Shown: positions 12,526-24,026 of the stretch, one piece after another
How the letters are laid out: each line of letters opens with the position of its first letter
Position numbering within the stretch: position 1 is the first letter of the stretch
From: Mixophyes australis
Lineage: Eukaryota > Chordata > Amphibia > Anura > Limnodynastidae
Assembly: GCA_036250195.1 (NCBI GenBank)
Contig: JAVHZZ010000011.1
Coordinates: forward strand, 54,870,811-54,934,810
Reading direction: 5' to 3'
Length of the DNA: 64,000 nt
Translations under genes and position numbers: made by a program
The notes under the pieces: model-generated
What the model saw: the letters and a program-made list of their open reading frames with translations, nothing else
What the model was told of the DNA's origin: nothing
Database searches by the model: none

Positions 12526-13394
12526 CAACACTGTCTGAAAATAGTTATGAACTGAAAACAATATAGAAAACTCCCATCTATATGCAGTGGATCTCTCTGA
12601 CTGGACGTACACTCTCATACTCACTCTAGTACACTAATGTTCTCATCTGACAGCCTGGCCTTGCAAATAGGCATATCCACAAGCCTTTCCAACCTGTCTT
12701 GGACACCCTTGAGTCCAAAGTGTAAAGCAAATACAAAGCTTGCTATGACTGATGTGCATCACGACATTGCAACCCACTATTACACATTTTTGACCTGCAT
12801 ACCAGCTCCCTTTTTGTGATGCCCTGAAGACCAGAGAGAAAGCCAATAAAAAAAAAATATTTTGAACTCAGAGGAACATATATATCCCAAGACTACCACG
12901 TTAAGGTTTTCAAAAGACACTGGCCTTCTTGCATCACTTTTCACCTTGCCTTTTTGTTAGTCCTTCATAGACTGGCCAATATAAATTATGTTTTCAGGAC
13001 TTTTGTTCTTCGAAAATTAAACAGAAAACCTTATCCAACCATGCACTGGTTCACTGAAGAAAGTGCAGCACATCCCACACAAAAACCAAAACAGTAGTCT
13101 TATGCACGTCATCAGAATAACCACCCATCTGTGCACAGATCTGTCACTCATTCCATACCATACTATATGTTGCCCAAGTGCTTTCTTCCAGTGACTGTCC
13201 CACCATTGACTCTATCTGCCACTGGCAGCCAGTAAACAGAGCTTGTCTATCTGAAATTGAGATAAAGTATCAGCTAATCCTCTCAAATTATTTTACATGC
13301 TTAGTGTAAAAGATAATGTTCCCCCTTAAATAAATCAGAATTAGATTTCAATAGAGGTTAATGATTGGGGATGAGGAATAGGACTGATGTGAGT
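12526..13394. other. MCAM intron, decayed antisense sequence of unknown origin
   Basis: The minus strand around 12900-13260 reads like an old mobile-element open frame broken by stops, but no motif is clear enough to name it. No exon or RNA gene is supported. Confidence 0.3.
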
Positions 13395-13460
13395 GAGTTC
13401 TCTGTACAGCGCTGTGGAATTTGTGGCGCTATATAAATAGTTAATGATAAGATGATAATG
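13395..13460 (+). repeat. LINE/SINE-type 3' tail fragment
   Basis: The phrase GTACAGCGCTGTGGAATTTG, then GGCGCTATATAAATAGTTAA, then a (GATAAT/GATGAT) run resembles the conserved 3' tail shared by L2-like LINEs and dependent SINEs in fish and frogs. Only the tail is visible; the body is absent or unrecognisable. Confidence 0.4.
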
Positions 13461-13479
13461 ATGAAGAGGATAAGTTGAT

Positions 13480-14974
13480 AAATGAATGCAGTCACCAATG
13501 GCTGTAGTATCTGTGTATGAACAACCCATAAGCCCAACTTCAGTAACCCAGGTGACCATCCTGGTGCTGATGTGTTTTGGTTATCATCACCAGAAGCTGA
13601 TCTCATGCAGCGCCATCCACACCTTCAAGAGCCCAATCATCCTGGGTTATCCCTTGTTCTACATTCACAACCCAGTGATCGATTGGAGGAAAATACAGGT
13701 ACAAGGGTGGGATAACTTATACTAGAACACTTGCCTAAAACCAACGGGAATGACAACAGTATGTAGAACTCCCCAATATGAGGTGACTAAGTCTGGTCCA
13801 AAGGGGCTGCCCGAAGATTACCACCCCACAGAGAATGGGACTTCCTTATTGACCTTCTGCCTTTCATCATGCCCCTGAGGGGCAGGAAAAATCTGCTGTC
13901 TGAACCTGAAACAAATGCCATGACCACCTATATACTGGAAAATTTAGAGTGAGGATTCATCACAGAATCTTGAACCTCTGCTTGTGCAGGCTTCTTTTTC
14001 ATAACTAAGAAGGACAGTTCCCTGCATTGATTATTGGGGGCTCATTGATATAACAATAATAAATCTGTACCCCCTCCCAGTGACCTCAAACTTCTTTAAG
14101 AGACTCCAACGAGCCATTGTCTTCACCAAACTGGACCTGCGAGGAGCCTACAACTGAGTCCTTATCCGAAAGAGAGACGAATGGAAAACGGCATTCAACT
14201 CTAAGATTGGGCACTACATATACCGTATCATGCATTTCAGCCTGTGTACTGACTAAGTCTATGTGAATCCCCTCTTTAGGGACCTACAGGAGACATCAGT
14301 CCTCATCTACTTGGATGATATACTTATCTTCTCTATCATGCTCAAGGAACAACCATGTGAGAGACGTACTGCAAAGGCTAACGGACAGTCAATTATTTGC
14401 AAAATTGAAAAGTGTTCCTTCAGTCCAGTGTAAGCATCCTGGGACACATCATCTCAGCAAAATGAATAAGAATGGAACCGGAGAAGCTCTCCACTGTGCT
14501 CAATTGGCTAGTGCCCAGAGAGATCAAGGCTATTCAGGGGTATGTAGGGTTTAGCAATTACTATAGACATTTTATACAAAATGTTTTAAGCATAGTTAGC
14601 CCCATCATGGCCTTGACCAAACAAGTCACTCCCAAGAACTCAACAGGCTTTTGAAACCTTGAAAAAGCTGTTCCCCTTTGTATCCCACCCACAGTCAGGC
14701 CTATAGCCTTGAAGTGGATGCGTCAGAGAGTGGATCAAGAACCCTGCACTCCCTTATGGATGACAAAGACATCCTCCTTCCCTGCTCTCTCTTTTATAAA
14801 ATATTCACCTCTGTCAATGTTAAATATAACATGGCAATCTGTGAACTGCTGATCATCATCCTTACCATTTGGAGACACCTTCTAGATTGGGCCATATTCC
14901 CTCTCTCTATCCTCACCGACCACAAGAACCTGCAGTATATTCAGAGAACCAGTAGGTTGAGCTCAAGATAAGCA
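13480..14974 (+). pseudogene. Decayed Ty3/gypsy pol (PR-RT-RH part)
   Basis: Protease-end text IILGYPLFYIHNPVIDWRK (about 13628-13690) is followed by broken RT text ([18 protein letters not shown] near 14130; YLDD-like near 14313) and by the connection/RNase H part (FSNYYRHFIQN at ~14550; VDASESG at ~14715; LTDHKNLQYIQR at ~14920). The order and spacing are those of a Ty3/gypsy polyprotein. Many stops and shifts break the frame, so it is non-functional. Integrase continues at 15780 after an ~800-bp insertion. LTRs for this relic were not recognised. Confidence 0.75.
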
Positions 14975-14977
14975 CGT

Positions 14978-15775
14978 TGTCACGCTTCAATGGAAATTAC
15001 AACTATGAATGTGTAGAAAGCAGAAGGTGTTTATTGAGCAGGTTTTAATCAGAAAATACAGAAAGTAGTATGAACCGAATATTGCTCATACTGCACGTGG
15101 ATTTCTGAGTACAGCTGAATACTAGTAGCAAAGGAATGCAGTGGATGCTGGTAGAATGGCTGAGTGGAGAGAAATCCGGTATAGTGATGTCAGCAGCAGC
15201 ATGTAAAAGTCCCAGAGCACAGGAGAAGCAGGAGAACAATACCATAAGGAATAGCAACAGAAAAACAATGACCAGCACAGGTAATAGAGAGGGGCAGGTA
15301 CAAATGGGGAACTACCAGGTGCAGTAGATAAGTGGTGCAACAGGTTAACCCCTAATAATGAGAAGAAAAGCACAATAGCAGCATCTCTGGTGAATAGATG
15401 TACTGCCAGATAAATATTAATATAACAAGTCCAAAAGTCCTGGAGGCGGGAGCTGCCAATACAAAGCAGCATGCAAATGCAGAAAGCTGCAGGCAGAACC
15501 TGACACACGTGGGCTCTGTTCAGCTTCGGCTTCAGCCTGGGTCCAGCAGCGTCAATGCTGATGCAGTCTCGTGGTAGTTTTTTCCAAAGTGATTCTTCAT
15601 TGATTGAGAAAGCATTATCCCTCCAGGCTTGATTCTGGGAGCGGTTATTTTTTCTGAGTTTCTGGACAGGAACCAAATTACAATGAATGCAGTCACCAAG
15701 GTATCTGAGGCACTGGAAGGAAAGATGTTTGTTCCACCCAGCTGCCAGCTGCAGGTGCTGCAATGGGGTTATGAC
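14978..15775. mobile_element. LTR-like insertion splitting the gypsy relic
   Basis: Gypsy RNase H text stops near 14970 and integrase text restarts near 15785, so about 800 bp has been inserted. The insert begins TGTCACGC, a common LTR start, and on the minus strand contains CAATAAACACC, a possible poly(A) signal of an LTR R region (about 15030). I could not find a matching target-site duplication at the right side, so solo-LTR status is only a suggestion. The long minus-strand frame 15122-15763 has no recognisable domain. Confidence 0.45.
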
Positions 15776-15779
15776 TCAT

Positions 15780-16190
15780 GATTTCAGGGCATCCTGGTCA
15801 AACTGATCGAAGACTATTGATTTGGTTCTCCAAGCATTTTGGTGGCCCACTGTAAGGAAGGATGTTGCATCCTTTGTCCAATCATGCACTACTTGTGCAT
15901 GCACCAAGGTACCACAGACACTGTCTTCTGGTCTCTTGATGCACATGTCCATTCCACAGAGGCCATAGACCCATGTGTTTATGGATTTCTTCACTGACCT
16001 CCCCAGCCCGCAAATCCAATTCGCAGACATGTAGAACCTGCCATTGGCACTCCAACTCTCCTACATCTTCTTCCAGCTGCACAGACTTCCCTTGAATATA
16101 ATATCTGACAGAGGGGTGCAGTTTATTGCAAGGTTTTGGTGGGATTTCTGCAAAGGGCTGGGAATTTCACTCCACTTCTCATTTTAGTAA
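15780..16190 (+). pseudogene. Decayed Ty3/gypsy integrase fragment
   Basis: The + strand reads HPG-TDRRLL at the zinc-binding start, a CTTCACTK-like CxxC segment near 15886, an MSIPQRPWTHVSMDF-like entry to the catalytic core near 15945, and DRGVQFIARFWWDF near 16108-16150. These are, in order, the HHCC and DDE core segments of a gypsy integrase. Frame shifts separate them. It continues the relic that starts at 13480. Confidence 0.7.
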
Positions 16191-16329
16191 AACCAGCAGT
16201 CAAACAGATAGTCGGAGCGTGCCAACTAATCTCTCGAACAGTTGTTGCAGTGCTTTGTATCCAATACCCAGAATGACTAGTCCCAATTTCTTGGGTGGGT
16301 AGAGTTCTGGTGCAGGACTCCACTGGGGT

Positions 16330-17737
16330 ATCCCCCTTCTACCCATCATGTGAGTACTGTGTCTGTTTCTACTATCTGAACTTTTATTAATCTGTGTGAA
16401 ATCCTACAGACTGCCAGTGTCTCTGGAGTTTTTTTTAATTCATTACAGCTGTCAGTGTTTATTTATCAGTAGCAAGCTGTTCCTCTGTTCTCTGTTTATG
16501 ATCACCAGTTACTCTGGATGTTTTCAACATATTCAAATAAACTCACAGTTGTTTGAACTTCAATCCTGCCTCTATCTTGAATTGAATGACCTAACCATCA
16601 ACAAAAAGGTCAAGTTAATCAGAACAATTTGTCTCACTTGTTTGCAGCCTTTTTAAAATCCTTCAGTTCTACCAAACCTTTGCAGGGGAAAAGTTTTGTT
16701 TTGGATTTCTCTGCCTGTGATTTGAAGAAGACTTGTTTTGTGTAACTGTACATCACGATTCTACCGTCTCCAATTCTTTGACCTCGGTTTTGTACCCCAC
16801 TATTTTAACTTCTCCAATCCCTTGACTTTGGCTTTGTACATCACTATTCTACCTTTTACAATCATTTGCCTTCAGCTTGCCTCCCTAGACCATCTCCTTC
16901 ATTAATTTATTCCTCACTACATCTGCATAATCCAGTAACCATCCTAATGGCCCTGCCCCTCCATAGGCTGCAGGGAATGGTTATATTCCTCCCTAAACCT
17001 GCAGGGAGGTTCAAGAACCAAGACCCCCCTCAGAAGGCTTTCCCCCTGTACTTTATAAGAGAACGAGCTTAGCTTGATTGGCTCCTGCCTTCATTTTTAT
17101 ATTCAGACTACAAGTGGATTTAAAGTCAATCTCCTCCTCTCACTAGTGTTGTAGGGGCAGATCTTCCTTTATGACAGAAATGCCGCTGATTCTTACACAA
17201 AGCATAAAACATGTGTACATGCAGTAAATTGCTATCTACTGTCAAAGAAGACTCTCTAAGACTTTCACTTTTACTCTTTACCCTGCAATCTATCTTTGCC
17301 CAATATAGATTCAAATGCTTATTACATTGAACAAATTATCATTTCTGGCAGGGTCTATAAAACTAAAAACCAAAATATACAGGAAAAGTACTACATTTGT
17401 GGTCATGGACATACAAATGATCTTGTTCTACTTTTATGTAGTCTGTGTTTTTTGTAGACTATACAACCACTGCTGTCTTTAATGCATAAACACAAGACAG
17501 ACATGCAGAATTATCAACTTAAATATAGATGTTTTCATTGTATTATGTTTTGTAACTGCCAAATATGGATGAAACGAACATTATACATATTAATAAGGAA
17601 TGGAATGTAATCTGGTTCTGACATATTTCAGCCTAATAATATTGTATGTATGGTATATGTAATTATGCCAAAAGAGAAGCAACTCTCGTGTCTAATATGT
17701 ATTGGCTAATTGGTGATATTTGTGATAATTTGTGCAG
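16330..17737. other. MCAM intron, possible LTR debris then plain sequence
   Basis: Between 16670 and 16880, phrases such as GACCTCGGTTTTGTACC and GACTTTGGCTTTGTAC repeat, a style seen in gypsy LTR leader regions, so the 3' part of the neighbouring relic may extend here. The rest to 17737 shows no gene, RNA or element ends. Confidence 0.35.
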
Positions 17738-17879
17738 GCTCCAGAAGTGAAAAAAGTTATGGTGTGGTGATTGTTGCGGTCATTGTTTGTATTCTACTGT
17801 TGGCCATTCTTGGAGCTGTACTATACTTCCTTTATAAGAAGGGGCGCATTCCTTGCGGACGCTCTGGAAAGCAAGATAT
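17738..17879 (+). CDS. MCAM: MCAM transmembrane exon
   Basis: MCAM is a single-pass immunoglobulin-superfamily adhesion receptor of endothelial, neural and muscle cells. This 142-nt exon follows TGTGCAG and ends at a GTGAGT donor (17880). It encodes SRSEKSY, then the hydrophobic span GVVIVAVIVCILLLAILGAV, then LYFLYKKGRIPCGRSGKQD. The span and the following FLYKKG-x-x-PC-x-RSGKQ text match the vertebrate MCAM membrane and juxtamembrane region closely. The KKG basic patch is the part of MCAM known to bind ERM proteins. It enters in phase 1 from the mini-exon at 10035 (G+GC gives Gly) and leaves in phase 2 (AT, completed by T at 24027 to give Ile). Confidence 0.93.
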
Positions 17880-17958
17880 GTGAGTAGTTGCTGACAGAAT
17901 ATTAACTTTTTGACAAAATCTCTGTCTTTATACTTTATTTGTTGTGAATCCTCTAGAG

Positions 17959-18479
17959 CTGGGGTCGGCAACCCCCGGCATGTGTGACAGACGTGGCATG
18001 CGGACCACTTCTGTCTGGCACGCCGAGCTCCAGAGCTGTCATGCTAAAGAAACCGAAGATGGGTGAATGCGTAGCAGCTCTGTTTCACCCATATTTGGCA
18101 GCTTAGCCTGACAGCTCCGGAGCTCGGTGTTCCAGACAGAAGTGGTCCGTGTGTCACGTCTGGCAGGGGTTGCCAACCCCTATGCTAATTCGGACTCCAG
18201 AGGTAAGTATCAGTGATAACAGCTACTGGGTGCACAAGTGTGAGTGACACCAGGAATTGGGGGCACAACTATATGGAATAAAACTGGGGTGGCACAGGTT
18301 TGAGGCATAATATGATCTGGGGCACAACTATGTGGCATAGTATGAACTAGAGCACTATTGTGTGGCATAATATATAAGTTTATTTCTTGTTAGCATTACT
18401 ATAAATATTATAATGATATTAGCGGTATAAAATAAGAATTTTTGCCGGCGTACTGATGGAAAAAGGTTGCCGACATCTG
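17959..18479. mobile_element. Non-autonomous hAT element with 8-bp TSD CTCTAGAG
   Basis: Perfect 8-bp duplications CTCTAGAG flank the element (17951-17958 and 18480-18487). The ends CTGGGGTCGGCAACC and GGTTGCCGACATCTG are inverted copies in the hAT style. The left ~220 bp is itself a near-palindrome: the start, GGCAACCCC...GGACCACTTCTGTCTGG, recurs inverted at about 18090-18180 ending GGGGTTGCCAACCCC. The right part contains loose repeats of GTGGCATAATATGA, also seen at 58935-59125 in another hAT element. No transposase. Confidence 0.88.
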
Positions 18480-18487
18480 CTCTAGAG

Positions 18488-19888
18488 TGATGCACTTTAC
18501 TGAATGAAATGACTCATCCTCATGCTTTTATTTTTATCTGTTATGTGATAGCTTTCTCATGCACTACACTTCTGGCATGACTCAGTAACACACATGATAT
18601 ACAATGTAACTGACCTTATTCAGTATTATTTACCAGCACAGTGTTCCTCTGCCATAGACCATTTTACTGTACCACTTGTCATTATACATTTTATTTTCTA
18701 TTACAAAAAAGACTTGACTTGCTCAACTGTAGGATAATTCAAATGTACTGCAATGAATAAGAGTGAAACAATGTTTCAGGGCAAGTGGAGTCTGTTCTGT
18801 ATGTGCTTTTGGTATGGCTGCAGTTACTGTGTCTCAGTGTAAATGCACATTGGACCTTGTTTAGAGTTGGATATACAACAAGTGCAAAAGGTGCATTATG
18901 CAAAAACTGCTAAAATTTTCACATACTATTTCCTCCTTTAACTTACCCTTGCATCTCAATCATTTTACTCCCAAACATGATAACCAGTATATTTCCTGGA
19001 CTTACTATTTGAGACATTTTAAAAATAAAATGACAACATTTCTGAAGAGCAAGGCTAACACAGTGTAGCACATCTTATATGCATAATAGCACCTACTGTA
19101 TGAGCCAGTCATATGTTTATGCTTACATTAAGAACAGGTATTTTCTCTCTATGCATCCAATGTGCGTGATCATTGCAGTTTTCGAAAGTGGGTTTTGTAT
19201 AGTTAGTAGTGCGTACTTCGATGAAATGTATTATATCTGTGTAATGTGTGGCTGGTGATCCGGATGTTCTCCTCACATATTACAGGGTAAATTCTCATGT
19301 AATTAGTCTAGGACTATAGCTAAACTGTATGTCAAAGTTAGGTATGTGAGGATTCTCCCTGTAATTACTACGTGTAGAGTGCATGGCTTACTGGTCATGA
19401 TAATGTTGGCTGTTCTCTGATAGCAGAATGGTAGTGATTTGCTTAATATTCCGAATTCGGGCTACTGTTACCATTTTATCTCAGAATGACCAACTTTTTA
19501 CTCTTTACCCCAGAAGATCCTGGAGGGGAGGTGAGTGTGAGGGGACGGAAGGGGATGAGGGGCAGCGAATTGCGTCATTTTGGCACAGCCCCCGCGATGC
19601 AATAGCATCAAAATTACACAATTTGGTCATCAAATGTTGTGCTCTACATGAAATGCTATTCATAATATAATGAACCTTTCTTTTGCATGGGGCTGTGTGT
19701 CATATACAAATCGCAATATGATGGTGCTCTGCACTGTACAGTATACTAGTCAGATGATAAAGCAGTTGCCTTCAGTACTGATGATAGGCTTGTATTGTGT
19801 CTTGGTCTGCTGGTGCTGTGTTTTATTTGTTTATATCTATTTAAAATGGCTACTTTTCAAGACCTGAAGTGATGTAAACTTTTATGAT
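18488..19888. other. MCAM intron, nothing recognised
   Basis: AT-rich sequence. A weak match to the GGGCCTGA MITE interior lies near 18850-18930 (TTTAGAGTTGG, GCAAAAACTGC). No gene, RNA or clear element. Confidence 0.4.
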
Positions 19889-20620
19889 TGTTAGACAGCC
19901 GCGGCGGCCTCGGGCACCGCTGTGACTCACCGCCCCTCTCTCTCTCGGGCGTCCCAGTCGTCTACATGACGACCGGGAAGTCACTTCCAGGAATTTGCCA
20001 GGGCAACGGCCAGATGCCGAATTAGGTTCTGTGCGCCCCGGAAAGCCTAGCAGCCGGGCGCATGTGCAGGATCTTCAGCCTGTGTGCTGATTAACAGGGT
20101 ACATTATCTATTAGCCTACACCTGAGTGTAGGTTCAGGGCAAGCCCTGATTGGTGGATTCTAGTATTTTAGGCAGGGAGGGCTTAGCTTCCCTGCCGGTT
20201 ATAGCGCTTACTTACCAAGTTTGCTGACCTGATCCCGTCTTGTCTGTTGGACCCAGTTCCTGTGGATACTCTGCTATTGGATTTACTTTGTGACCTTCTG
20301 CCTGTAGTTTGGAACTTGCCTGTTTGCCTGTGACCCTGACCCTTTGGCCTGTACTTTGGACTCCACTTCATTACATGTGACTCTGATCCTTGGCATGTTT
20401 ACTGACCATTCTGCTTGCTTGTGACCCTTAACCTCGGCTACCATCTTACTATCTGCTGCCTTCTATTCAGCTTCCTGGCCTGCCGCTACGGGCCTGTATT
20501 ACCAACTCACACTACGCCTGGAGTTAAGTCCTGGGGGCATCTGAGTACCAGTGAGCGTATAAAGCTCTAAGGAAAAGGTGGCCGGTTCTGTGAGTTGGTG
20601 ATCAGACCGTCAGCCTAACA
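19889..20620 (+). mobile_element. Solo LTR of a Ty3/gypsy element, TSD ATGAT
   Basis: The block runs from TGTTAGACAGCC to CAGCCTAACA and is flanked by perfect 5-bp duplications ATGAT (19884-19888 and 20621-20625), the classical outcome of LTR-LTR recombination. It contains a TATTTTAG box at 20164-20171 and GCCGGTTATA about 30 bp later (20194-20203). It aligns with the LTR at 61262-61917 (shared GGGAAGTCACTTCC, TAGGCAGGGAGGG-like, GGCATCTGAGTACC words), so both belong to the same gypsy lineage. No coding sequence remains. Confidence 0.9.
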
Positions 20621-20857
20621 ATGATAAAGCTCTTTTTAGTTCTTTTTACATATTCAAAACAATGTCAGAAAATTACCCTGGAATTAATGTGTTTAATTCT
20701 CCAAACAGGCTTAAATAAGGGATATGTTTTATATTTTATTAAATATATATAGTCTTTCCCTTTTTTATATCAAGTGAGACCTTTTTGAGTTACCAGAGAC
20801 TCCATTAGGACTCCCCTATTTTATACCTAATAGATCTAATGTAAAACAATTGCAGTT

Positions 20858-20970
20858 CCTATTATGTGCAAAATAATAAACTAATTTGCTCCCCTTGCAG
20901 TGCAATATGGTTTTTCCAACGTTCAAAGTTACTCATTTTTTTGCTTTACTTTCCTAAATGAATCAGGCCC
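20858..20970 (+). mobile_element. Right-end fragment of the GGGCCTGA MITE family
   Basis: It contains TATGTGCAAAATAATAAACT, TTTGCTCCCCTTGCAGTG and the terminal CTTTCCTAAATGAATCAGGCCC, matching the right third of the copies at 5089 and 7040. The left part is missing. Confidence 0.65.
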
Positions 20971-20984
20971 ATAAAATCCACACA

Positions 20985-21060
20985 TTTAGGACCCTGGTCA
21001 TAATTGAGCTTGTGACCTCAGTGCTGTGAGGCAGCAATGCTAACCACTGCGCTACTGTTA
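20985..21060 (-). repeat. tRNA-derived SINE head fragment
   Basis: On the minus strand the text GTAGCGCAGTGGTTAGCATT, then GCTGCCTCACAGCACTGAGG, matches the A-box region and following body of tRNA-derived SINEs common in fish and frogs. The B-box region (near CAAGCTCAATTATGACC) is degraded. Only the head is present, so this is a remnant, not a tRNA gene. Confidence 0.55.
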
Positions 21061-21635
21061 GATCCATGTCAGTATTGATATAATAGACTTAGCTTCCTGA
21101 CCCGGAGGAAATCTATGAGGATGTAATTTGAATTTCCTGAGAACATGCAATTGCACATTGTACAGAGTTCTGAGTGCCATTTTTAATGTTGTTTGTCAAT
21201 ATTGTGGGTCAGGAGTCAAACAGATCAACAGCTATCATTAGCTGGTATTGTAGGTAAGATAGAAGTGCAGCATGGCACTGACAGATGTGATGCTAATAGA
21301 CATAATTTTTCATTAAGGGTTAATATAGATATAGGTGTATAGTAGTGATTGATGTAATGCATGGGGGTTTAGCGGTGTGTGAGATGTGTTTATGTTCAGA
21401 GTAAAGGACAGTGTAATGTGTGTGGTTCAGTGGTGTTTGTAAGGTTCTCAGGGTAGAGAGCTGGAATTTAAGGGTTTAGTGTGCTGTGTAAACAGAGGGG
21501 TATATAATGTAATGTTTGAGATTTAATGCTATGTGTAAGTTTCTTGTGTAGACAGTGGGAGAGTTGGTAAAGTGGATTAGTGCTGGACATGATGTAATAC
21601 GTATGGGCTTAATGCTTATATGTAGGAGTCTTAGG
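21061..21635. other. MCAM intron, nothing recognised
   Basis: GT-rich intronic sequence with repeated phrases around TGTGTAATG and TTTAGTG, possibly a very diverged tandem repeat. No gene or element ends. Confidence 0.4.
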
Positions 21636-21877
21636 CATACTTGCCAACTCTCCCAGAAAGTCCGGGAGACTCACGAAATTCGGGTCAGTCTCCCGGGCTC
21701 CCGGGGGAGCTGGCATTTCTCCCGGATCCAAGATTTCACAGAGAATCACGTCATTTTAAGCGATTCTCGGTGAATCACGTCATTTGACGCGATTCTCTGT
21801 GAATTACACCATTTTGGAGGGTGGGAGGGGGCGGGGCGAGGCCAATCGCAACAAGTTTCCAGGAGTTGGCAAGTATG
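21636..21877. mobile_element. hAT-type MITE, 242 bp, TSD GTCTTAGG
   Basis: The inverted ends CATACTTGCCAACTC and GAGTTGGCAAGTATG are perfect 15-mers. Perfect 8-bp duplications GTCTTAGG flank them (21628-21635 and 21878-21885). The core is CG-rich relative to the intron, with stacked TCCCGGG-type palindromes and two imperfect copies of a unit around GCGATTCTC-GTGAATCACGTCATTT. Eight-base duplication points to hAT mobilisation. Non-coding. Confidence 0.88.
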
Positions 21878-22140
21878 GTCTTAGGGGAGTATTTATAAAT
21901 ATGCCTGTTTCTCCCGTGATGAGGGTATTTTTATCGCTGTTTAGCGCCACAATATAAAAAATATTTCGAGCAGCAGCCAGGTCATGCATGTACTGTGGTA
22001 TTTAAAGCCCAGATTTAGACTTTCTGAAACACTTGTTTTAAATAAATTATTAAAATAGATTTAAAAAAAAGCAGAAAATATTTAAAAACCTTAAACGTAA
22101 AAATGTTTTATTCAAAGCGTTTTTAAATGATTTTTATCTG

Positions 22141-23652
22141 CACTCATGGCCAAAAGTTTTGAAAATGACACAAATAATATTTTTCACAAAGTCTACTGCC
22201 TCAGTTTTTATGATGGCAATTTGCCATACAGAATGTCATGAACAGTGATCAGATGAATTGCAATTAATTTCAAAATCCCTCTTTGCCATGACAATGAACT
22301 TTATCCCAAAAACAGCATTTCCACTGCATTTCAGCCCTGCCACAAAAGGACCAGCTGACATCAGGTCGTGTGATTTTCTCGTTAACAAAGGTGAGAGTGT
22401 TGACGAGGACAAAGCTGGAGATCACTCTGTCATGCTGATTGAGTTAGAATAACAGACTGGAAGCTTTAAAAGGAGTGTGGTGGTTGAAATCATTGATCTT
22501 CATCTGTTAACCATGGTTATCTGAAAGGTTACACGTGTAGTCATCATTGCTTTGTACAAAAATGGCTTCACAGTCAAGGATATTGCTGCTAGTAAGATTG
22601 CACCTAAATCAACCATTTATCGGATCATCAAGAACTTCAAGGAGAGTTCAATAGTTGTAAGAAGGCTTCAGAGCACCCAAGAATGTCCAGCAAACACCAG
22701 GATCATCTCCTAAAGTTGATTCGGCTGCGGGATTGGGGCACTGCCAGTGCAGAGCTTACTCATGAATGGCAGCAGGCAGGTGTGAGTGACTCTGCACGCA
22801 CAGTGAGGAGAAGACTCTCTCCACGAAAAACATCAGGGACAGACTGATATTCTGCAAAAGATACAGGGATTGGACTCCTGAGGACTGGGGTAAAGTCATT
22901 TTCCCTGATTTATCCCCTTTCAGATTTTTTGGGGCATCTGGAAAAACACTTGTCCGGAAAGGTGAGCGCTACCACCAGTCCTGTGTCATGCCAACAGTAA
23001 AGCATCTTGAGACCATTCATGTGTGGGGTTGCTTGTCAGCCACGGGAGTGGGCTCATTCACAATTTTGCCTAAGAAGACAGCCATGTATAAAGAATGGTA
23101 CCAAAATATCCTCCAAGAGCAACTTCTCCAAACCATCCAAGAACAGTTTGGTGACGGACAATGCCTTTTCCAGCATGATGGAGCACCTTGTCATAAAGCA
23201 AAAGTGATAACTAAGTGGCCCAGGGATCAAAACATCAAAAATTGTGGGTCCATGGCCAAGAAACTCCCCAGACCTTAAACCCATTGAGACTTGTGGTCAA
23301 TCCTCAAGTGGCGGGTATACAAACAAAAACCCACAAATTTTGATAAACTCCAAGCATTGATTAGGCAAGAATGAGCGGCCATCAGTCAGTATGTGGGCAA
23401 GAAGTTGAGTGACAGCATGCCTGGGCGAATTGCAGAGGTCTTCAAAAAGAAGAGTCAACACTGCAAATATTGACCCTTTGCATAAACTTAATGTAATTGT
23501 CAATAAAAGCCTTTGACACTTTTGAAATGTTTGTAATTTTACTTCAGTATAACATAGCAACATCTGACAAAACGGTCTAAAACACTAAAGCAGCAAACGT
23601 TATGAAAACCAATACTTGTGTCATTCTCAAAACTTCTGTCTGTCCATGACTG
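22141..23652 (+). mobile_element. Tc1-type DNA transposon, ~1.5 kb
   Basis: The left end CACTCATGGCCAAAAGTTTTG and the right end (inverted: CAGTCATGGACAGACAGAAG, then TTTTGAGAATGACACAA) form Tc1-type inverted repeats with the CA-TCATGG-CA-AAGTTTT signature. The right side is followed by TA (23653), the expected target duplication. The left neighbour is TG, probably a mutated TA. Length fits an autonomous Tc1 element. The internal transposase gene is broken (see next entry). Confidence 0.85.
22505..23475 (+). pseudogene. Tc1 transposase pseudogene
   Basis: The + strand gives an N-terminal helix-turn-helix part (SVIIALYKNGFTVKDIAA-like near 22530-22600, then KSTIYRIIKNFKES), and the catalytic part HVWGCLSATGVGSFTI (near 23020-23065) and LFQHDGAPCHKAK (near 23165-23205), which contains the second catalytic Asp. 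The third catalytic region is expected near 23270 (PRP-LNP-E-like text) but lies in another frame. Several frame shifts and stops break the protein, so this copy cannot make transposase. DDE/DDD Tc1 enzymes cut and paste the element at TA sites. Confidence 0.8.
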
Positions 23653-23654
23653 TA

Positions 23655-24026
23655 TTATTGCCATCCTGTAACTGATATAGCCACGCTACTTGTTCAATAG
23701 GCTTACCTATACAAATTTACATCGAAGTCATCATCGACAAAAGCCAGCGAATCTTTCCGCCTGTGGGGCTTACCACTGATGATGCCTAGCGATATATTCA
23801 ACTTTGTTGTATAGGGTGAATTGAGAAAATGCTCTATCATTGGCAAATAAATCCTTTTTCGGTGTCAATAGGGCTTTTCACAAATTGCCTTATTAGACAC
23901 CACTTGTACTGTGTTTTATAAATAATAACTGATGATAATGGTATCTTCCGGAACAGATTTTTTTTTTCTCTAAAAATTGGCTTATTATTTTAAAATATGT
24001 TTTTTTCTCTATTACATTTTGTTTAG
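23655..24026. other. MCAM intron, nothing recognised
   Basis: Short AT-rich stretch between the Tc1 element and the cytoplasmic-tail exon, ending in a pyrimidine tract and TTTAG acceptor. Confidence 0.5.

Noticed and set aside
10480..13300. Minus-strand coding-like stretches (10481-11200, 11798-12061, 12900-13260), considered as a tyrosine-recombinase (Crypton/Ngaro-type) relic
   Set aside because: A few words looked suggestive but no catalytic motif could be read and stops are frequent. Left unnamed.
15122..15763. 213-codon minus-strand frame
   Set aside because: No domain, Cys/Leu-rich low-complexity look, and it lies in an insert within a gypsy relic.
14978..15775. Confident solo LTR with TSD
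   Set aside because: The TG start and poly(A)-like word fit, but no matching duplication was found at the other side, so only an LTR-like insert is reported.
20985..21060. tRNA gene
   Set aside because: The A-box-like text is present but the B box is degraded and no cloverleaf can be folded; it is a SINE head.
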